DNA of 64,000 bases from Holothuria scabra. Its lineage: Eukaryota > Echinodermata > Holothuroidea > Aspidochirotida > Holothuriidae. This document shows positions 62,501 to 64,000 of this stretch, in pieces (positions within the stretch are counted from its first letter, which is position 1; every line of letters starts with the position of its first letter). The notes beneath the pieces were generated by a model. The model had not been told where the DNA came from and ran no database searches. It worked only from the letters and a program-made list of their open reading frames with translations. The position numbers and the translations under genes are program-made. Location: assembly GCA_037179385.1 (NCBI GenBank), contig CM074193.1:3679547-3743546 (forward strand), read 5' to 3'.

Positions 62501-63090
62501 AACCGTATGCTACCATTCTTTCCTGTTAGTTTGAATCAGCTGTATTTAGCATTTTTTTGTCGTTTTATTTTGCCAAACAGGTACAGCTGTTCAGATTTCC
62601 CTGTCACAAAGAGTGATTCTCTTGGAGTATGCTCTTCACAACCTTGTCAAAATAATGGAATTTGCAAGTCTACTGGTGATGGCTATGTGTGTCAGTGCAC
62701 TGGACCGTACACTGGTGCTAATTGTGACAAACGTAAGTAGTGATATTTTCAGTCAAAAACAAAAAAATGTTTAAACCAGCCTCCTTCTTGTGCCCTTCCT
62801 CTCTCCATCTCCAATCTGCCTTCTAACCAAGGTCAGGGTATAACTTTCTCTCTTATCCTCTGGCTTTGGTCAGGTTTCATTGAAACTGCTGCATCCGTCA
62901 GTATTTTTATTTCTGAAGCTTATAATATAAAGAAGAAAACCTCTAACTTGAACTTTAAAATCTTGTCTGCTTGTGATGTCCAGACTGCACTATTCTTGAT
63001 CTGGACATGACCGCTATTTCTGAAGACAAATCAAACTTTACGCTACAACCCACAACATTTTCTGCTTCAGACATGTCAAGATCAGCCTAA
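11031..63090 (+). CDS. Large multidomain secreted-type protein gene (28 exons, 5' end not found)
   Basis: I joined 28 exons by requiring AG/GT boundaries and continuous reading phase; none of the 27 joins breaks the frame. Coding length is 5597 bases (about 1865 codons including TAA). Order: four PDG-repeat exons, five exons of unknown fold, three copies of a CASPR-like ten-cysteine module (four exons each), four FAMeT exons, two exons for SUEL lectin plus EGF, and one tail exon. All internal introns are phase 1 except one phase 0 (inside FAMeT) and one phase 2 (inside the lectin domain), the pattern expected of extracellular proteins built by exon shuffling. The domains argue for a secreted adhesion or recognition role; this is inference. 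Initiator and signal peptide are missing from the model. I know no named gene with this architecture. Confidence 0.8.
11863..12119 (+). mobile_element. TA-flanked MITE, family B, copy 1
   Basis: Ends 'TAGACGAATCC' and 'GGATTCGTCTA' are exact inverted repeats and are flanked on both sides by TA, the target duplication of Tc1/mariner-type elements. Inner arms also pair ('ggggtccatcagcctttaa' with 'ttaaaggtgatggacccc'), so the whole 257 bp can fold. No coding capacity. Two more copies lie at 37182-37443 and 63774 to the window end. Confidence 0.85.
12870..12965 (-). repeat. tRNA-derived SINE head or tRNA pseudogene
   Basis: On the minus strand the text reads 'TGGCCGAGTGGATAAAGGCG', the D-arm/A-box of a class II (Ser/Leu) tRNA. 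About 40 bases later comes 'GGAGTTTAATTCCTGG', a degenerate B-box. The region between does not fold as an anticodon arm, so this is a relic and not a working tRNA. SINE origin is the most economical reading. Confidence 0.6.
14252..14647 (+). CDS. Exon 2 of model: PDG repeats
   Basis: 132 codons, phase 1-1; acceptor after 'acctggttcag', donor CCAG|GTATGT. About eleven turns of the repeat are present ('FPSGN', 'LPNGN', 'FPDGT', 'RSDGT', 'NPDGT', 'NPDGS', 'LPDGT', 'FPDGR', 'FPDGT'). The markers 'QEEHIFVFPDG' and 'RTERIASIPGG' lie exactly 65 residues apart. The exon ends 30 residues after the second marker, the same point in the unit where exon 1 ends. Confidence 0.9.
14994..15182. mobile_element. 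hAT-type MITE with perfect 8-bp target duplication
   Basis: Inverted ends 'CAGTGGCATAGCCAGGA' and 'TTGGCTGTGCCACTG' bound 189 bp. CTGATGAC occurs immediately outside both ends (14986-14993 and 15183-15190), the 8-bp duplication typical of hAT transposition. A G-run of about 12 lies inside. No coding capacity. Confidence 0.85.
15771..15830. repeat. 30-bp tandem duplication
   Basis: 'aatatattcattgatataac' plus 'taaacttac' occurs twice head to tail without change. Confidence 0.85.
17370..18960 (-). pseudogene. L1/Tx1-like LINE ORF2 relic
   Basis: Minus-strand frames read through the reverse-transcriptase order of an L1/Tx1-clade element: 'RRDDGTIIIHEKDIFNELK' (18.7 kb), then 'ITVILKPRKDL', 'ALANCLKLVLPSLIGHQQTG' and 'FIFLIDFEKEIDKIDW' (18508-17999). 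Next come 'LLQYEDNTTLLLDGN' near 17920-17935, 'LKINFDK', and further on 'NFIWGNEQEKIAPQAI'. The catalytic YxDD box reads YEDN and there are frameshifts and stops, so it is inactive. It lies antisense to the host gene. Confidence 0.85.
19038..21582. mobile_element. hAT-like DNA transposon, non-autonomous, with nested insertion
   Basis: Ends 'TAAGGATGCACCGGA' and 'TCCGGTGCATCCCTA' are inverted repeats with one mismatch and continue inward as 'CCGGCCGGAACCGG' arrays. GTGGTTTC lies directly outside both ends (19030-19037 and 21583-21590), a perfect 8-bp target duplication, diagnostic of the hAT superfamily. Of the 2545 bp, 1137 belong to a second element inserted at 19756-20892. No transposase frame is visible. 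Confidence 0.9.
19756..20892. mobile_element. Nested hAT-like element, family C, copy 1
   Basis: Ends 'TAGTGGTCGACC' and 'GGTCGAACACTA' are near-perfect inverted repeats. Flanks AACATATT (19748-19755) and ATCATATT (20893-20900) form an 8-bp duplication with one mismatch. Inside, 'gggaatagttccgttcgtttcacaaacggga' and many other blocks align with 22350-23965, a second and longer copy. No intact protein. Confidence 0.8.
22180..24207. mobile_element. DNA transposon with nested family C copy
   Basis: The left end 'CAGTGTTCTCATTAGGCTCC' pairs with the right end 'GGGTTAGTGAGAACCCTG' (reverse complement CAGGGTTCTCACTAACCC). GTACA lies directly outside both ends (22175-22179 and 24208-24212), a 5-bp match, shorter than the 8 bp usual for hAT. 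The terminal sequence is of hAT type. Most of the interior is the second family C element. Confidence 0.65.
22350..23965. mobile_element. Nested hAT-like element, family C, copy 2 (longer)
   Basis: Aligns with 19756-20892 from the 'acaatcggcccgatgccgatt' left arm to the 'aacagatgatcgttcgaac' right arm. It carries about 500 extra bases (roughly 23025-23535) between 'ggctatataagc' and 'gtgcagaacagttt'. The shorter copy therefore looks like an internal deletion derivative. Ends are diverged and no clear target duplication was found, so boundaries are approximate. Confidence 0.65.
24473..24886 (+). CDS. Exon 3 of model: PDG repeats
   Basis: 138 codons, phase 1-1; acceptor after 'tttattccacag', donor AGAG|GTAAAT. 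Turns include 'LPSGE', 'LPNGE', 'FPNGV', 'RPDGY', 'YPSGS', 'LPDGR' and 'LADGT'. The unit markers 'QTESSIVLSD' and 'QEDVAVLPDG' are again 65 residues apart, and the exon again ends about 29 residues after the second marker. Confidence 0.9.
24887..26358. other. Intron 3
   Basis: A C-run of about 14 near 25612. No other structure or exon seen. Confidence 0.5.
26359..27075 (+). CDS. Exon 4 of model: PDG repeats, largest exon
   Basis: 239 codons, phase 1-1; donor AATG|GTAATA. The acceptor chosen is 'ctgaatcag' at 26358; a second AG at 26373 is also in phase and would drop five residues. About thirteen repeat turns are present ('LPNGE', 'LPDGR', 'NPDGT', 'LLDGT', 'YPDGN', 'LPNGK', 'YPDGS', 'LPDGR', 'LKDGR'). 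'VTLPDGRR' and 'VGMLPNGK' are 65 residues apart and the next marker follows at about 62. It closes with a Gly/Ser/Thr/Gln-rich linker ('TSTGTGSGQSSSQANG'), which probably marks the end of the repeat domain. Confidence 0.9.
27680..27784 (+). CDS. Exon 5 of model: start of unassigned domain
   Basis: 35 codons, phase 1-1; acceptor after 'tgttctttccag', donor AAAG|GTGAGT. Basic, beta-rich text ('GRVGGSLLRVNYNKKLPLNI'). No cysteine and no family recognised. It is short and kept because phase, splice sites and neighbours agree. Confidence 0.75.
27785..30179. other. Intron 5, with a 141-bp tandem repeat
   Basis: Two diverged units at about 28191-28490 share 'tttggtggaggccaaagatcatttggggt' type text at 141-bp spacing; a related single unit lies near 48105-48235 in another intron. 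Bases 29055-29150 are repeated in inverted orientation at 36770-36870 ('cagtttccaacct' and 'ttttccagttgtgg'). No exon seen. Confidence 0.55.
30180..30308 (+). CDS. Exon 6 of model: unassigned domain
   Basis: 43 codons, phase 1-1; acceptor after 'catcctcag', donor GGAG|GTAAGA. Contains 'VDTEIKVTSVNGRRVSFTKL', a beta-hairpin-like stretch, and ends in a Pro/Gly/Thr linker ('APGTTGTGG'). No cysteine. Family unknown. Confidence 0.75.
30889..31011 (+). CDS. Exon 7 of model: unassigned domain
   Basis: 41 codons, phase 1-1; acceptor after 'ttttccttcag', donor GACA|GTGAGT. Encodes 'ESRVAFATSIVAPEGRGNYV' then 'WRTLQAISYEDNLVD'. It reads as a globular beta segment. No family recognised. Confidence 0.75.
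31012..33172. other. Intron 7, with minisatellite
   Basis: Contains the ~70-bp minisatellite at 32524-32935. The rest is AT-rich with no exon or element recognised. Confidence 0.5.
32524..32935. repeat. Minisatellite, ~70-bp unit, about 6 copies
   Basis: Units share 'gagtgattcagtgg', 'aatccacactggcaatgggg' and 'gatgtcaaaatagtaaag', followed by 'aaatagatttatgaat'. Unit length varies from about 56 to 75 bp by small indels. The first copies are most diverged. Intronic, non-coding. Confidence 0.85.
33173..33304 (+). CDS. Exon 8 of model: unassigned domain
   Basis: 44 codons, phase 1-1; acceptor after 'gcttctttatcag', donor CTCA|GTAAGT. Encodes 'EGGATFSLPLSVKDPSTGNV' and 'PFLLGFETRAFMERLL'. No cysteine and no family recognised. 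Confidence 0.75.
33500..34450. mobile_element. Probable inverted-repeat element in intron 8
   Basis: 'tttaaagtgggcatgacacggcca' at 33506-33529 is the near-perfect inverted complement of 'tggccgtgtcatgccaactttaaa' at 34407-34430, and weaker pairing continues outward. The interior is richer in CG dinucleotides than the surrounding intron and has no sustained protein. No target duplication found. Confidence 0.55.
34670..34813 (+). CDS. Exon 9 of model: end of unassigned domain
   Basis: 48 codons, phase 1-1; acceptor after 'tcattcacag', donor TTAG|GTGAGT. Encodes 'QQFILSLVTNYDGHLQSFSA' and 'FSIPFQIFYVNGKNILTL'. Like exons 5-8 it lacks cysteine, in contrast to everything downstream, which supports treating exons 5-9 as one separate ~210-residue domain. 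Confidence 0.75.
34814..37591. other. Intron 9
   Basis: Holds the second copy of MITE family B and, at about 36770-36870, an inverted copy of the repeat at 29055-29150. Also 'ctaactaactaac' simple sequence near 36870. No exon seen. Confidence 0.5.
37182..37443 (+). mobile_element. TA-flanked MITE, family B, copy 2
   Basis: Shares with copy 1 the left text 'cgaatccgattagcgcttgt' and the central 'ggggtccatcagcct', and the right 'gacagaccccag' block. Flanked by TA (37180-37181 and 37444-37445). Its termini are more diverged than those of copy 1, so it is probably older. Confidence 0.8.
37592..37714 (+). CDS. Exon 10: CASPR-like module 1, segment a
   Basis: 41 codons, phase 1-1; acceptor after 'ttttcttttag', donor CAAG|GTTAGA. 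Carries the signature 'DTDGYYLIDPDGP' followed by 'PFVTLCHME', the pattern C..(x~20)..G.Y.IDPDG..(x)..PF.V.C.M that opens the fibrinogen-like region of contactin-associated proteins. Two cysteines. Confidence 0.85.
37715..38085. other. Intron 10
   Basis: No element or exon seen. Confidence 0.5.
38086..38379 (+). CDS. Exon 11: CASPR-like module 1, segment b
   Basis: 98 codons, phase 1-1; acceptor after 'aatccttgcag', donor TCAAG|GTAAGT. Contains 'YNTALDQMEALTAVSTDCYQ', 'LKYECNGASLFF', 'AFWESRGRQYMDSWGG' and 'GCKC'. In CASPR proteins the equivalent segment reads as C..Y..(Y/C)C..S.L, then paired aromatic residues, then an aromatic-WGG turn and GC.C. Four cysteines. Confidence 0.85.
38990..39279 (+). 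repeat. Dispersed ~310-bp repeat, family A, copy 2
   Basis: Ordered matches to copy 1: 'ccactcccaca', 'cagacacaatctcagttt', 'actcccagtaca', 'tgcactgtttgaat', 'caatcaaagagctgaggcaatt', and a closing 'tgtagtttagggtg...cctttaa'. Confidence 0.75.
39536..40345 (+). repeat. Dispersed ~810-bp repeat, family D, copy 1
   Basis: Starts with 'atattgtcacactagccagtgg' and ends near 'agatgtcattgatcttcatctagc'. The same text in the same order is found at 53592-54450, including 'atggttgctaagtgttgctaagtta' and 'tatcagcagagaaat'. Similarity is roughly three quarters by eye. No coding capacity and no obvious terminal repeats. Confidence 0.75.
40874..41050 (+). CDS. Exon 12: CASPR-like module 1, segment c
   Basis: 59 codons, phase 1-1; acceptor after 'cacctcttctag', donor CACAA|GTGAGT. 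Contains 'VCNCVADN', 'GVLTDRQFLPVTGI' and 'GHFSLGPLKCLGD', the CNC.AD...G.L.....LPV......G.L.C tail of the CASPR fibrinogen-like region. Four cysteines bring the module total to ten. Confidence 0.85.
41542..41592 (+). CDS. Exon 13: linker mini-exon after module 1
   Basis: 17 codons, phase 1-1, between 'tatttttacctcag' and GTTG|GTGAGT. Encodes a polar, Gln/Lys-containing linker ('YQHQKSIEFVKQLQGV'). Accepted because modules 2 and 3 each end with a mini-exon at the same place. Skipping it would not shift the frame. Confidence 0.65.
41593..42822. other. Intron 13
   Basis: No element or exon seen; AT-rich. Confidence 0.45.
42823..42948 (+). CDS. Exon 14: CASPR-like module 2, segment a
   Basis: 42 codons, phase 1-1; acceptor after 'ttttcctttcag', donor GCTG|GTAAAT. 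Contains 'LKSCAEYKAANLL', 'LRLIDPDGEG' and 'APFTVQC', aligning with segment a of module 1. Two cysteines. Confidence 0.85.
42949..45409. other. Intron 14
   Basis: No exon seen. Bases 43785-44070 ('ggggaagtttaagcaaaaattt', 'cacttcctcagattgacaggg') loosely resemble 55600-55760 and may be an old dispersed repeat. Confidence 0.45.
45410..45694 (+). CDS. Exon 15: CASPR-like module 2, segment b
   Basis: 95 codons, phase 1-1; acceptor after 'tttgcttctatag', donor AAAG|GTGAGC. Contains 'SENCVQHVSLTCQKTPFWIG', 'VWWTSLDGVKMDYWGN' and 'GCACGL'. The WW and YWG residues, partly replaced in module 1, are closest here to the family pattern. Four cysteines. Confidence 0.85.
45695..47076. other. Intron 15
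   Basis: No element or exon seen. Confidence 0.45.
47077..47244 (+). CDS. Exon 16: CASPR-like module 2, segment c
   Basis: 56 codons, phase 1-1; acceptor after 'ttcatttccag', donor ACAG|GTAGGA. Contains 'RCNCDADTSFTLSDGG', 'KKQDLPVSSIEF' and 'FSIGPLVCTG', the clearest match of the three to the CNCDAD...LPV...GPL.C signature. Four cysteines. Confidence 0.9.
47338..47637. mobile_element. MITE with 31-bp perfect terminal inverted repeats
   Basis: The left end begins AATTCGTCCCCTTTCTGGCG and its first 31 bases are exactly the inverted complement of the right end, which closes with GGGGACGAATT. 'attcgtcactat'/'tatagtgacgaa' pairs occur inside. 300 bp, no coding capacity, no clear target duplication. 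The unchanged termini suggest recent insertion. Confidence 0.85.
47913..47951 (+). CDS. Exon 17: linker mini-exon after module 2
   Basis: 13 codons, phase 1-1, between 'tctcatttcaag' and TCCTA|GTAAGT. Encodes 'IRDVPKEDLDVP', an acidic Pro-containing linker, at the same position as exons 13 and 21. Confidence 0.65.
47952..48509. other. Intron 17
   Basis: Contains a single unit related to the 141-bp repeat of intron 5 (about 48105-48235, 'aaagctcaaaggtcatttagagtc'). Confidence 0.5.
48510..48632 (+). CDS. Exon 18: CASPR-like module 3, segment a
   Basis: 41 codons, phase 1-1; acceptor after 'cttttcattag', donor CTCAG|GTAAGC. Contains 'HSGTYFIDPDGPNNGVEPF' then 'EVYCNMDSG', the best match of the three to the SG.Y.IDPDG...PF.VYCNM pattern. 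Two cysteines. Confidence 0.9.
48633..49216. other. Intron 18
   Basis: Contains a 16-bp tandem repeat ('ttttaagtcagtttag', about 3.5 copies, 48817-48873). Nothing else seen. Confidence 0.6.
49217..49528 (+). CDS. Exon 19: CASPR-like module 3, segment b
   Basis: 104 codons, phase 1-1; acceptor after 'ttttttttgtcaag', donor CTAAAA|GTGAGT. Contains 'LAALVAKSGSCSQTIKYECF', 'YAWWMNKYGQQRYAWTD' and 'GCYCG'. Keeps WW and an aromatic-A-W turn. Four cysteines. Confidence 0.9.
49921..50329. mobile_element. hAT-type MITE with perfect 8-bp target duplication
   Basis: The left end 'TAGGGCTATGAATG' pairs with the right end 'CGTTCACAGCCCCA', and inner 'gcgattaatcgctaaa' blocks pair across the element. CTGTCTAT lies directly outside both ends (49913-49920 and 50330-50337). 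409 bp without coding capacity. Confidence 0.85.
50910..51215 (-). repeat. Dispersed ~310-bp repeat, family A, copy 3
   Basis: Inverted relative to copies 1 and 2: 'ccccaaactacaat', 'tctcaattggctcagctctttgattgaca', 'ttcaaacaatgcaaag', 'actgagattgtgtctggat' and 'gtaggaggggctta' follow in reverse order. Confidence 0.75.
51528..51707 (+). CDS. Exon 20: CASPR-like module 3, segment c
   Basis: 60 codons, phase 1-1; acceptor after 'tttctttttttaag', donor CCAAG|GTAAGA. Contains 'KCNCDNNDQVWRSDEGVITN', 'KGDLPIRAVNFGD' and 'YTVGALKCQG'. The W..D.G....K.DLP order matches the CASPR tail closely. Four cysteines. Confidence 0.9.
51708..52628. other. Intron 20
   Basis: No element or exon seen. Confidence 0.45.
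52629..52664 (+). CDS. Exon 21: linker mini-exon after module 3
   Basis: 12 codons, phase 1-1, between 'aatttttacag' and CAACAG|GTAAGT. Encodes 'GQSDSAQTEDST', a polar linker likely to be flexible. Third occurrence of a mini-exon in this position. Confidence 0.65.
52665..53061. other. Intron 21
   Basis: Nothing recognised. Confidence 0.45.
53062..53220 (+). CDS. Exon 22: FAMeT domain, N-terminal part
   Basis: 53 codons, phase 1-1; acceptor after 'ttctcaccctctag', donor ATAT|GTAAGT. Contains 'FIIPENTYSVEFSVRAFSDA' and 'CISLSPSRNGGGTMYEI', matching the opening strands of the farnesoic-acid O-methyltransferase-like (Methyltransf_FA) domain: f.v....v.F.v.A..da.i.ls.........YEI. Despite the name, this domain is widespread in animal extracellular proteins and is thought to serve as a binding rather than a catalytic module. 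Confidence 0.8.
53221..55278. other. Intron 22
   Basis: Holds the second copy of dispersed repeat family D. No exon seen. Confidence 0.5.
53592..54450 (+). repeat. Dispersed ~810-bp repeat, family D, copy 2
   Basis: Co-linear with 39536-40345 from 'atattgtcacactagccagtgg' to 'atgtcactgatctttatctagc'. It includes about 60 bases ('accgtggcggttctacaagg' region, near 53880) absent from copy 1. Confidence 0.75.
55279..55436 (+). CDS. Exon 23: FAMeT domain, middle part
   Basis: 158 bases, entering in phase 1 and leaving in phase 0; acceptor after 'ctatttgtag', donor AAGG|GTGAGA. Encodes 'IGETPTNGRNTPQTRLSRSA' and 'RETLFYVTFKNQIIR', fitting the IG..(N/T)..S..R........F.v....i.v region of FAMeT. 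A possible alternative acceptor six bases on would create an immediate stop codon, so the chosen site is firm. Confidence 0.8.
55437..56613. other. Intron 23 (phase 0)
   Basis: A (CT)n microsatellite near 55757. No exon seen. Confidence 0.45.
56614..56746 (+). CDS. Exon 24: FAMeT domain, C-terminal part
   Basis: 133 bases, phase 0 in and phase 1 out; acceptor after 'atctctcctacag', donor AAGG|GTAAGA. Encodes 'GPSFDLKFLGFKTKRGYPGS' followed by 'WRFHSF'. The G-W-x-F ending with an upstream 'FLGFKT' is the closing strand pair of FAMeT domains. Confidence 0.85.
56747..57018. other. Intron 24
   Basis: Nothing recognised. Confidence 0.4.
57019..57084 (+). CDS. Exon 25: short exon after FAMeT
   Basis: 22 codons, phase 1-1; acceptor after 'aattaatcacag', donor ACAAG|GTAATC. 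Encodes 'IKPDYIKCGCGELLFLPEMK', with a CxC pair. It is phase-neutral, so it could be skipped without harm. I place it as the linker between FAMeT and the lectin domain. Confidence 0.6.
57724..59235. mobile_element. Large foldback element, ~260-bp inverted arms
   Basis: The left arm at about 57724-57990 ('ggtgtgac...catgaaatgac', 'gggtcattctctgacactatc', 'gagaaatgctcaagtcaaatgg', 'ggaacccaacttcacagtgtgtgt') is the inverted complement of the right arm at about 58965-59235 ('acacacactgtgaagttgggttcc', 'tttgacttgagcatttctctt'-type text, 'gatagtgtcagagaatgac'). Arm identity is roughly four fifths by eye. The ~970-bp loop has no sustained protein. No target duplication found. Confidence 0.75.
60013..60251. 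mobile_element. Small palindromic element (hairpin MITE)
   Basis: 'GGGGATCAAATTACctgtaatgca' at the left pairs with 'tgcactataaGTAATTTGATCCCC' at the right; 'tatctgagatcaactgctatcaaatg' pairs with 'catttgatagcagtttatctcaga' inside. The whole 239 bp can form one hairpin. No coding capacity. Confidence 0.75.
60385..60665 (-). repeat. Dispersed ~310-bp repeat, family A, copy 4
   Basis: Same orientation and order as copy 3: 'ctcaattggctc', 'acaaacaatgcagagtac', 'aactgagattttgtctggat', 'tgtgggagggtctta' and 'gaattggtactctttgggg'. Confidence 0.75.
61326..61596 (+). CDS. Exon 26: SUEL / rhamnose-binding lectin domain
   Basis: Enters phase 1, leaves phase 2 (CAA|GTAAGT); acceptor after 'tcaatcttccttcag'. 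The domain opens with 'VCENKESKLSCPDGKFLDIH' then 'AANFGR', and closes with 'GDPCPDTDKYLHVK' completed by 'YSC' in the next exon. The ANYGR-like motif, the DPC motif and the YL.V.Y.C end define the galactose/rhamnose-binding (SUEL) lectin family first known from sea urchin eggs. Eight cysteines lie in the expected order. Predicted role: binding of galactosides or rhamnosides. Confidence 0.93.
61597..62580. other. Intron 26 (phase 2)
   Basis: Low-complexity 'aatggttttaaatgg' text near 61930-62110. No exon seen. Confidence 0.45.
62581..62732 (+). CDS. Exon 27: end of lectin domain and EGF-like domain
   Basis: Enters phase 2 and leaves phase 1 (ACAAAC|GTAAGT); acceptor after 'tttgccaaacag'. After 'KYSC' and a short spacer comes one EGF-like domain with the six-cysteine order C-x4-C-x5-C-x8-C-x-C-x8-C ('QPCQNNGIC', 'GYVCQCTGPYTGANC'). 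There is no calcium-binding D/N-x-D/N-E signature. The domain most likely acts as a spacer or protein-contact unit. Confidence 0.93.
62733..62983. other. Intron 27
   Basis: Short last intron with pyrimidine-rich text; nothing else recognised. Confidence 0.5.
62984..63090 (+). CDS. Exon 28: C-terminal tail and stop codon
   Basis: Acceptor after 'ttgtgatgtccag', phase 1, then 34 codons and TAA at 63088-63090. Encodes 'CTILDLDMTAISEDKSNFTL' and a Ser/Thr-rich end. It includes an NFT glycosylation sequon. No hydrophobic stretch long enough for a membrane helix or GPI signal, so the protein is predicted to be released. Less certain than the other exons because no domain anchors it; an alternative last exon beyond the window is possible. 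Confidence 0.6.
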
Positions 63091-63562
63091 GTAAAACTAG
63101 AAATAGAAGTGTAAAATATTGTTAGAATTTTCTCTGTTATAAGTACTTTGAAATACACATGTGAAGCTTGATTAAACGTAACTGAGACATGGTGTGAACA
63201 AAAGCCCACAATTTTGGCATTTAAATTTGCTGGTATTGCATAGAGTTGGTATTTTGTGTCTTCAAATTTGTTTCGAAAGAATTATCAAGTTTTTTTAGTG
63301 TTTTACCTAAAACAAACCAGAATGATCTTCCAAGAAATATTGTAAAAGTAGTGAGTTTTGCTCAGTATTATTATGAAAGGAATTTTGTAGAGTTGTTACT
63401 TAATGTATCCTTATGTTACTCTTTAAAGGATCAACTGTAATTTTTTTTTTTCAAAAATTTCCTTCAGTTTTATTCTAAAGTGCAAAGAGAAAGCAATGTT
63501 TTATGGAAGAAGAGACTGGTAATGAATCAGAGTATGTATACCTACAAACAAGTTTTTAGTAG

Positions 63563-63568
63563 AATAAA
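63563..63568 (+). terminator. Candidate polyadenylation signal
   Basis: AATAAA about 470 bases after the predicted stop codon, a reasonable 3' untranslated length. Downstream T-rich text follows. Position is consistent with the gene ending here. Confidence 0.45.
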
Positions 63569-63773
63569 AGACTGTTTGTGGATTGTAGTTTGTATACCAA
63601 TATATCAGTCCTCATATTAAGTGATATCCTCAGAGAATAGTTTGATCAGCTCCAATTTTTAAACAGGAAAACTGCAGGTCACAAGTCTTGAACTATAAAA
63701 ATTGTGTTTGTGTGGAGTTGGCCAACCTTTTTTTTATTTTACAGGAAGTAACAAAATGTCAACAAGTCATTTA

Positions 63774-64000
63774 TAGACAAATCCGGGCAGATTGTGATGG
63801 TCTGATTTTAGTCCGCCATTACTGGAGTCCATCACCTTTAATCTTTAAATTTTCTCCCTTACCTGTTCCATGGATGGTTGTACACTGAAGTGTATCTTAA
63901 TTTTCTCAACTTCACTGAATATGAGGATTTGAAATTCATGTAGACAATAAATGAAGAAGATTAAAGGCTGACAGACCCCACTAATGGCCGCCTACAGTCA
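63774..64000 (-). mobile_element. TA-flanked MITE, family B, copy 3 (cut by window end)
   Basis: Starts 'TAGACAAATCC' after TA and runs as the inverted complement of copy 1: 'gtgatggtctgattttagt', 'ttccatggatggttgtacactgaagtgtat', 'tgaggatttgaaattcatgtaga', 'cagaccccactaatggc'. Roughly 30 bases of its end lie outside the window. Confidence 0.85.

Noticed and set aside
63246..63440. Open frame after the stop codon as a further exon
   Set aside because: Composition is not protein-like and no phase-1 acceptor precedes it; it falls in the predicted 3' untranslated region.
1..64000. CRISPR arrays, bacterial operons, functional tRNA or rRNA genes, intact viral genes
   Set aside because: None seen; gene structure, splice sites and repeats are those of an animal nuclear genome.

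Overview
This is animal nuclear DNA: AT-rich, intron-dominated and dense with decayed transposons. There is no sign of bacterial, plasmid or viral gene organisation. The domain mix (SUEL lectin, EGF, farnesoic-acid O-methyltransferase-like domain, contactin-associated-protein-like fibrinogen modules), the many short 1-1 phase exons, the L1/Tx1-type LINE and hAT/MITE debris, and the 'taggcctagcc' low-complexity text suggest a marine deuterostome. An echinoderm such as a sea cucumber or sea urchin is my best guess, but this is inference and a hemichordate, cephalochordate or lophotrochozoan is not excluded.

Layout. Positions 1-11030 hold no gene I can support. They contain a non-LTR reverse-transcriptase relic, a ~180-bp periodic repeat block, a LINE tail fragment, a foldback element and a GIY-YIG endonuclease relic. 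Positions 11031-63090 hold one large plus-strand gene. I reconstructed 28 exons (5597 coding bases, about 1865 codons including the stop) by matching GT/AG splice sites to reading phase. Every junction is in frame and 25 of the 27 internal introns are phase 1. The first exon(s), with start codon and presumably signal peptide, were not found.

The predicted protein, in order: (1) about 670 residues of 'PDG' repeats in four exons, built as short xPDGx units inside a ~65-residue higher-order repeat; (2) about 210 residues in five small exons with no family I recognise; (3) three tandem copies of a ten-cysteine module resembling the fibrinogen-like region of contactin-associated proteins (CASPR/neurexin IV), each encoded by the same four-exon set including a 12-17 residue linker mini-exon; (4) a farnesoic-acid O-methyltransferase-like (FAMeT) domain; (5) a SUEL/rhamnose-binding lectin domain; (6) one EGF-like domain; (7) a short polar tail ending at TAA, with no visible membrane segment. 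Together this suggests a secreted matrix, adhesion or recognition protein.

The introns carry most of the other content. There is a nest of DNA transposons at 19038-24207, including a hAT-like element with a perfect 8-bp target duplication and another element inside it, and an L1/Tx1-type LINE relic on the minus strand. Two short hAT-type MITEs have perfect 8-bp duplications. A ~260-bp TA-flanked MITE family has three copies, the last cut by the window end. There are also several foldback elements able to form hairpins in the pre-mRNA, a 70-bp minisatellite, and two unnamed dispersed repeat families.
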